The position numbers were made by a program, and so were the translations under genes. 64,000 nt of DNA from a virus, in IMG/VR virus record IMGVR_UViG_3300021960_006131, positions 1 through 64,000 of that record; one strand, written 5' to 3'. Of the stretch, positions 62,101 through 64,000 are shown one piece after another. How positions within the stretch are numbered: the first letter of the stretch is position 1; each line of letters starts with the position of its first letter. Under the pieces are notes generated by a model. It saw only the letters and a program-made list of their open reading frames with translations. It did no database searches and had not been told where the DNA came from.

Positions 62101-64000
62101 CATTGCTTTGAACTGGATAAACATTACCTGCATACGCACCTGTATTAGTAAACTGTACAAAATCACCTTTATCGATAATTGTCGAATTTGCTCCTGACAG
62201 TATACTATTACCTAATCCATCATTATTACCAAAACCAACTAATGTTATTTCATTGTAAGCAGGCCTTGTTACTGATGCTGTTTGTGTAGTAACATTAGAA
62301 GATATTTCAAATGTTTTACTACTTGCGTTCCAATTAGCAACTGCATAACCCAAATCTGATTTATAAAAATCATTCTTGTTTGTGATTCTTTCAGAGTTAC
62401 CGTTATTTGATAAATCTATGCTCAATCCATTAGTTATGTAACTAGCAATACCTGAATTATAACTATCACCTACTTCTAGTAATACTGTACTTGTACCGGA
62501 CAAGCCTTTGACTTTCATATTTAGATTAAATTCTAAGTCTGATTCATAAGACACATAGCAATCAGATTTTATTGATGCGTAATCACTGCCAGTGACATTT
62601 GCTTCGTTGATTGTAAAAAATCCTTTTGCTGGGTCGTCTACATCTACTGCACCTGGGTTACCGCCAAGTCCTCTTTCACTTATTCCTGTAACAGTATATG
62701 CTTTACCAACTGTTAAATTAGCGGCAGTTGCCTGAGTACCTGTAAATCTTACTGTGTCTCCGACACCTAATCCTGATAATGAATTTGGAGATATTAATAC
62801 TGAATCTACATGAGCATTTGGTAAATTGTCTTTAACAACACTTGCTCTAGTAAAGAAGTCAATGTTTGGCACTGGATGTGATTGCTCTGCATAAATCCTT
62901 GCCATGTAATTAGGATCTCTATACGGCTCTACTTTTGTGATAACTTTTGTATCACCTGGTTCTATTTTTGTAATGCCTCTGTTAATTTTCTTTAATGGCT
63001 TATAGTCACCTTTGTAAACTACTCTTGGTGTGTATACAAAGTTTTCATTGCTCCACTCTAATACTGTATCTGACAAGTTAGCATTTTTTACTACAATCAC
63101 ATTATCATAAAAATCTGTATGAGCCTTATTGCCTAAAATATTTCCATCTGTCCATTTAGATAATTTCTGATCAGAAAATAACATTGCTCTGCCGCCAACT
63201 GAACTGATATAGTTTTTAGCACCTGAAATATTTCCTGTTGAACTTTCTATACCATGTTTCTTTAATCTGAAAACATTCCAGTCTTCATTTTCTGACTTAC
63301 CTAAATGCAAGTACTGGTTTTCTTTTGGTATATTGTTTTTACCATTTCCAATTAAATTTGCAAAATAAGGAAGATCAATTGCCTCCCAATCTACAGTATG
63401 TTTATTAACATATCCTGCATTTGGAACATTATATTCTTCTTTGCTGTCTCTGAACCACAATCCGTCTTGTAAAGAATTGGTTGGTCGTTTTAACATAGTT
63501 TCAGTGTCATCTATGTCAATTGTAATTTTGTTATCTGTTAAAATATCTTTTGTACGTTCGTATGTACGTTTGCTTATTGTGTTTGCAATTAGTGTATCAT
63601 TTGCTACACTCTTAATGCTTAACATTTTTCCTGGTACATCTGCTGTAAATGTATCATTAAATTGTACTGAACCGCTTTCTATAACTGTGATGTTAGAACC
63701 TATACTAAAGTTATCAGTGTAAAGAGCAGTATTACTAAAACTAATTGTAGTAGTTGTAGAATCATTTGCTAACGTAAATGCGGTATACTCTGGTGTATTA
63801 TAAACACGTTTGTTATCAATGTATATTTCTGTGTAAGGATATTTGCCATCTATATTAACAATATTTTGATCTTCAAATTTACTATTTCCGCCTAAAACAA
63901 TTTGGAATGCATTGTTGGCATTAATTGAATAATCATTGACAATTGAAGCATTTGCTGTTATAATAGTTCTAGCACCTCTATCATATGACCAATAGTTTGT
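50105..64000 (-). CDS. Giant virion structural protein, at least 4631 residues (5' partial)
   Basis: One frame is open from a TAG at 50105 to the right edge, so the true start is outside the window; the ATG at 63625 is internal. It is low in Cys and His and rich in Asn, Thr, Ser and Gly, like fibres and tail needles of marine phages. About midway (57767-57865) a Gly-rich run and a short Pro-Gln-Asp run (PPPQDPPPQDPP) form a hinge. The half after it has a cysteine-rich patch (CELEDLHIKEIDGNTC, CDPCALADA). The final part (FIGDERITFEEINGNTLTGV) resembles fibre ends. A tail fibre, baseplate or whisker role is inferred; no enzymatic motif was recognised. Confidence 0.75.
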   Translation of the reverse strand, partial: TNYWSYDRGARTIITANASIVNDYSINANNAFQIVLGGNSKFEDQNIVNIDGKYPYTEIYIDNKRVYNTPEYTAFTLANDSTTTTISFSNTALYTDNFSIGSNITVIESGSVQFNDTFTADVPGKMLSIKSVANDTLIANTISKRTYERTKDILTDNKITIDIDDTETMLKRPTNSLQDGLWFRDSKEEYNVPNAGYVNKHTVDWEAIDLPYFANLIGNGKNNIPKENQYLHLGKSENEDWNVFRLKKHGIESSTGNISGAKNYISSVGGRAMLFSDQKLSKWTDGNILGNKAHTDFYDNVIVVKNANLSDTVLEWSNENFVYTPRVVYKGDYKPLKKINRGITKIEPGDTKVITKVEPYRDPNYMARIYAEQSHPVPNIDFFTRASVVKDNLPNAHVDSVLISPNSLSGLGVGDTVRFTGTQATAANLTVGKAYTVTGISERGLGGNPGAVDVDDPAKGFFTINEANVTGSDYASIKSDCYVSYESDLEFNLNMKVKGLSGTSTVLLEVGDSYNSGIASYITNGLSIDLSNNGNSERITNKNDFYKSDLGYAVANWNASSKTFEISSNVTTQTASVTRPAYNEITLVGFGNNDGLGNSILSGANSTIIDKGDFVQFTNTGAYAGNVYPVQSNDGNFIKIYDPATTGNTTNRTAIVYTGSKESRSGNIASLTSNTLTVSGFETSNLGNYGFGNIQYLNSNTSTGVIPGVSGTERPLKISGNTIIIDVADAVGTIQSRFPVHTLRDTTNNTVDLFFRDDGAGEFARVLFDNSEKTPEEHDLIGNVRHSGLFHYNNKPVYMGLGLPTTNNYLTLQTDFTGVPESLRTVDGVELDLEFRYVTDEGFKELLRSTGLKGDPTDPGFVNQAFGMLDKLENFDTAWWLDNFTYKQETPSLDGMFVEMRGVSSDMFDRGQIVDEVSDYATSRLGLIPRYFGNHHALNITGEVERGLTIAGVNQNLVDKVDRNRIKFDFSDSHSMSDIFTFIDKKPNKAIWTDPNGNIIQVHSNQPDKIRARLKTTKLKPDHTNGGDRPLEWWGEDLKNILAKGAKYNFINLYIGFENGLTTYPANNNFDVAVPLVIVNSAKLKYTLAPTTKNELTNLRIAIKDDTGTIPQIVDRKIISVGQSSVTVDNTDNIFTSNDTTDNLNAVVYQVDKNKNKQVLVNDFLSSVERSTNDDGYSAVLLQPRSSSSSLIAGTTLGYISKLPTQIGSAGTFYMGINNSANVQLSSIFGSNLDITFDYLPLNHTGCNTEIMNSTDVNVAIDVHVVEPQHKMFMDTEAVDNNTLRFADTQHGVNSVLTGNIVVSNTQPNYAIIPKSISDNVGTYAINETEKSNLGVIVSSLNGSQLVFNKPNNLLYTGDTIFVNTTGSANGINNTEFRIRSVTENTFTVKLANTNVIPTAELSSMKYLTYADPVIRGSATTSTITSRIVHVPANVHIFETGDDITLNAGSVDTAGVNGQTYIVNSVYSNAFEINQPTRPTALTTNLTASLTGNANLHIVSVPKGYGIPSLTGKIYDPENNYSLGGNTSVTLNPISYLDFDKQLITKGDAPMMYFEKSLGTTFTNDELMLDVYTATRFYSKGHNIGKIDDKQLVVSSTNASSDGFVNIELNNGLRGLAVGSTVTFSKNNTGHVLSGNTFTVVDFVSIIDNIDGAGEQYITIEAPGATATANVFSVSYDNYIPDSSKAIKISNTRNYDGFATPFLADNDSFVVKTIFTGNAITQGNWVSDSIIITGTDSLHNEINAKPDKNSIAIKNSPVRNYNSTYKMAPIGYKQRRLSDNQVEVFGFTNSNVALDLTDKNVSYSITDYNAVDVNDNKTYLPAQDTIEQVKGSLNFVSDFKAGAIDKEKKLQLGFLFGHRDPRSDNRNADDFNQKYVQRPADVTGLDQIYSYEYIGAPGGNALKGGVNKYSPVKLNETISERRAPSKLAGKYIIDVSGLEEQIYYGTQNQKRTQRPHGVHSTRSLDGKITADNPLVKNYENNINNMKLDPTLRTIKNKAEPGFASPKIGAWPYTGMPGDYVNPYDDYFGDFGNSWWNTKYDGVRRQLNGGGGGGGYSGGGGGPGNPPPQDPPPQDPPVQETCGKFRITLYDSNSGEEGTTYEFSDQLFDVVQQYIDSEYANISGYQEQFLQAGGSATNWTTILSYLQGIGDNYTKIPYKQIDVDLCELEDLHIKEIDGNTCTSSGEVMYLGGEAVNLPEGCDPCALADAINSQSPNFNAECVTETPKPPKSCVVKGGGQAWGTTDFRNIGKILKMGNNNGQQLSPITNRSDNYQLLEGRKDGVPAVLFGSRHDDARLVVQISGEALLESVRQQMIEKGLDPNTYNSIVLRSTTNDDRNGELMHWKNTSTSITHSGSGIKGEYNNIDKQPFAIVYAPASGSVFHKDQKLGTVQFMKDHMGRGINKETMSVYVSKLNRSSYDYGAKGKGILYRLPKNGTGQHKYLGDLYNFTIIDDLMLGGWGSRSEEDTRSNAITTVQEQDDRGFKFTKITGYGERVKENGKWQDRTGSWFKSLWQYHAKQQRRVQGCTTADDANVPQLNPIVKIKSAVPFSLGKGCSRSPFSEVGDFQPYREKRMNSSANLTIANALTPEQYNELGGDNSSVFTPKVISGGLPGQEVTIVDIMGAPDTSNPFMTSDYIRIDGYPVNPRSGEGTRDGQIANANVGVVQTGMVEDSTGFNYMIGDRLTIVGGRPKTIDEDAYYLSDIIVTNPGFGYSPTTTRLEVIDAEMGTQLPGVQIKPEFTPNENAVTPVVKNTGRTAISSAVLPYKTYIGYKGCKEANWLNDVNTNTAFVDRSGNSINGITIDQRRLDIGIDSQNTFYEETFTISATTGLEVGTTYKAFIGTREYENVGEFMMFNFNINSTSGNNNRGESNFTSSFDTDEQTALNGAWIVCWNAPNFTSSINGINMQTNFGNLAEGTVGLMKSFHDVESFDSRNRDNFAHFLSDNIKLTNGRVVKFLKLANDRVYFQILSAYDLDTEVGRAIGIPDFSNIFARFYPINNLSTYGSNVLQTQSGKYEISVEHNSSVSSDVTTGSDASFTLNTKDAIHGLKVKAKQLGTNLEPTTQQFDLFVYQDGVDSGYLRLPITTHYTIPASTHAGQFDISGSTLATNMASLNYSTVYRPVVQPVTELQESQAIVYKFDFGNLPDDAKVSDIDIDLNFESFAPGEFDMMWLTTPEGKRVPILQTLGKFGNNGAYDQDGFLDGYDYNSSQVQQTFKFTLSSKSNAEPIKYGGSNLRNNNTVKTHIGSPARHPNNTGRQYDQASGEISNVLASNYQNDTTLSSLYGIQFNNVENTLRKLLRDQDGNIRGILGKGTWFIEWSRSGRTISDNYTPESMGNKKTKIRTPNIKIKYSSASENPEYDTADKDSISGVSIIQKGGFQPEFSTRRYIVVAKGSSGQGFQAQAILSKGKLVGEDNPDLKSQQAIFEVLKINQAGSITKMRILDRGVYEIFPAEFERGVPLKYVEGEVESKEIDGRPYGQGYGARVQLTSRSVINCQQPPGIVDRNSGSSRPATATELLADLINTVGGVDGGLTATTTSINPSVQGLTLTTDADGLELSDIVPGTLDALGIPAGDYGPGAFGFSADIGDGGNGFGLNDSGIRKDNPFDKGDPDSLILYNASVPPEFEGLSSQNFGNVFSYDLNRINGGPLVTEKMQTELDVLYLKSARVHSKYDVQSLMPKVWVDNYDANGWAYLENGKVVYRKDNLVDSSKIKSALVYDNITGQRITDVYLNDPFKNVFMPEVERNLTYISESDPVYYGDDSSNFSKHNVGELWWNTSSMRVRWYEQSDNDYRRKYWASYMDGSKFDVYEWIESTETPIEYSGKGTPLDVEKYLIDQRFNSVTGLYNNVYYYWVKDIQDVPNVANRSASASSISQLIESPKLQNIPTFGAISNNSIVLNNVKGYLTDDQGVFQVNFRRTDSRYTNKHESYLLIGENNISDSIPAELFNKLVDSLVEEDVLGKVVPDPYLNKFERYGISIRPRQSMFTKPANARRELVYFINKEMQKIKLTDDFYSNWNATVATNTYYELIDWVETGYNTNSIKARATVKSIKQMRGLTDISDGTFVRLEGIGDNPDKFYEYESVKNDYKLVKIVKGTMKLKDEVFGTINPGLTTELRQLLFAIKNNIFKNTNLENKLFFSMLNYVLSEQYQTEWCFKTTYFNIRQSAENLNQIASTKIDAFDSVVKSIKNYKPYTSKLRDFEDRKISIDSLKSFATDFDRPPYQPDLSVESRILDDGNSSDALILTQNDDYVNWTNNYSNNSTKIRTITEKMFFDRTASEILPINNNGTVTMASGYGQPQSNTSAERMAQLSNASSNATPINHIERVFKYNTVITDLTDKIADTTTYSSDIIAGFIATRDATLRTLAYADFFGEELDANLFAKAYFDSIGKEVMSTGLGYDLFGFDSAGFDSQQVVNNYTVNTAVQSQLIRDTLTYQGFDSSTFFTGLTGPNIPPEHAVFQPLEGLQLNVQTNGTGGFANVSYKIFVGMNGKTEYIRLNDSNKTTLTANITAESLTIQLADASVITPPYTGSPATAVFIGDERITFEEINGNTLTGVTRGTNGTSAEAHTIGEKVYDATETNNINSGAFAFGNPADPEFTTWNSAGMSLSNAVTPIAQFIQAGPGSYFD
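57772..57864 (-). repeat. Gly-rich and Pro-rich hinge in the giant gene
   Basis: 57816-57864 codes for runs of glycine; 57772-57815 is a 15-bp near-tandem repeat coding for PPPQD units. The DNA is GC-richer than the rest and could slip during replication. Confidence 0.7.

Noticed and set aside
63441-63625. ATG at 63625 as the true start of the giant gene
   Set aside because: The frame is open without a stop from 63626 to 64000 and the upstream codons read as the same Asn/Thr-rich protein, so this is an internal methionine.
50244-63722. Many open frames on the plus strand across the giant minus-strand gene
   Set aside because: They mirror the low-complexity codons of the opposite frame, lack ribosome-binding sites and have hydrophobic shadow compositions.
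1-64000. tRNA genes, rRNA, CRISPR arrays, transposases or photosynthesis genes
   Set aside because: None could be recognised by reading either strand; weak cloverleaf-like folds cannot be excluded without a dedicated search.

Overview
The window looks like part of a marine, T4-like tailed phage genome (myovirus of the cyanophage or SAR11-phage kind). The evidence is AT-rich DNA, dense overlapping genes, NATAAATA late-promoter motifs, a T4-type 5'-3' exonuclease and ATP-dependent ligase, a glutaredoxin, many host-derived metabolic genes, and a long block of giant fibre-like virion proteins on the other strand. No capsid, terminase or polymerase gene lies inside the window and no photosynthesis gene is seen, so the exact lineage and host (Pelagibacter or cyanobacterium) cannot be fixed. 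No rRNA, tRNA or CRISPR array was found.

Layout. 1-16,091 (+): nucleic-acid and host-takeover genes. These include the 3' end of a queE-like gene, the exonuclease, glutaredoxin, a MoxR ATPase with a HExxH/VWA partner, a glycine-amidinotransferase homologue, a metallophosphoesterase, a sulfotransferase and the DNA ligase, among many small unknown genes. Five near-identical TTGAC(C/T)-N17-TATAAT promoters divide this part into operons. One tiny late-type gene (4631-4756) runs against the flow and shares a two-way terminator. 16,183-30,981 (+): a late-type operon for glycan and small-molecule chemistry: nucleotide-sugar dehydrogenase, 2OG-Fe(II) oxygenase, PLP enzyme, two radical SAM enzymes, two paralogous putative glycosyltransferases, a carbamoyltransferase, a 1014-residue nine-repeat protein and a methyltransferase. 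30,978-45,079 (-): a mirror cassette with three more radical SAM enzymes, two 2OG oxygenases, an SDR-like protein, several glycosyltransferases, an SGNH-like protein, a structural protein and a three-domain protein resembling procollagen lysyl hydroxylase/glucosyltransferase. 45,116-64,000 (-): virion fibre genes, ending in a gene of at least 4631 codons that runs off the window.

How it fits together. The two cassettes meet tail to tail at 30,978-30,981 and have the same kinds of enzyme: radical SAM proteins with an N-terminal twitch-like cysteine domain, 2OG oxygenases and DxD glycosyltransferases. They directly abut the fibre genes. The simplest inference is a phage-encoded system that builds and attaches an unusual glycan or other modification, either to the virion fibres or to the host surface.

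The annotation adds nine short genes of under 60 codons, several with their own ribosome-binding site or promoter. It also records three genes whose ATG lies exactly 5 nt after a late promoter, which predicts leaderless late mRNAs.
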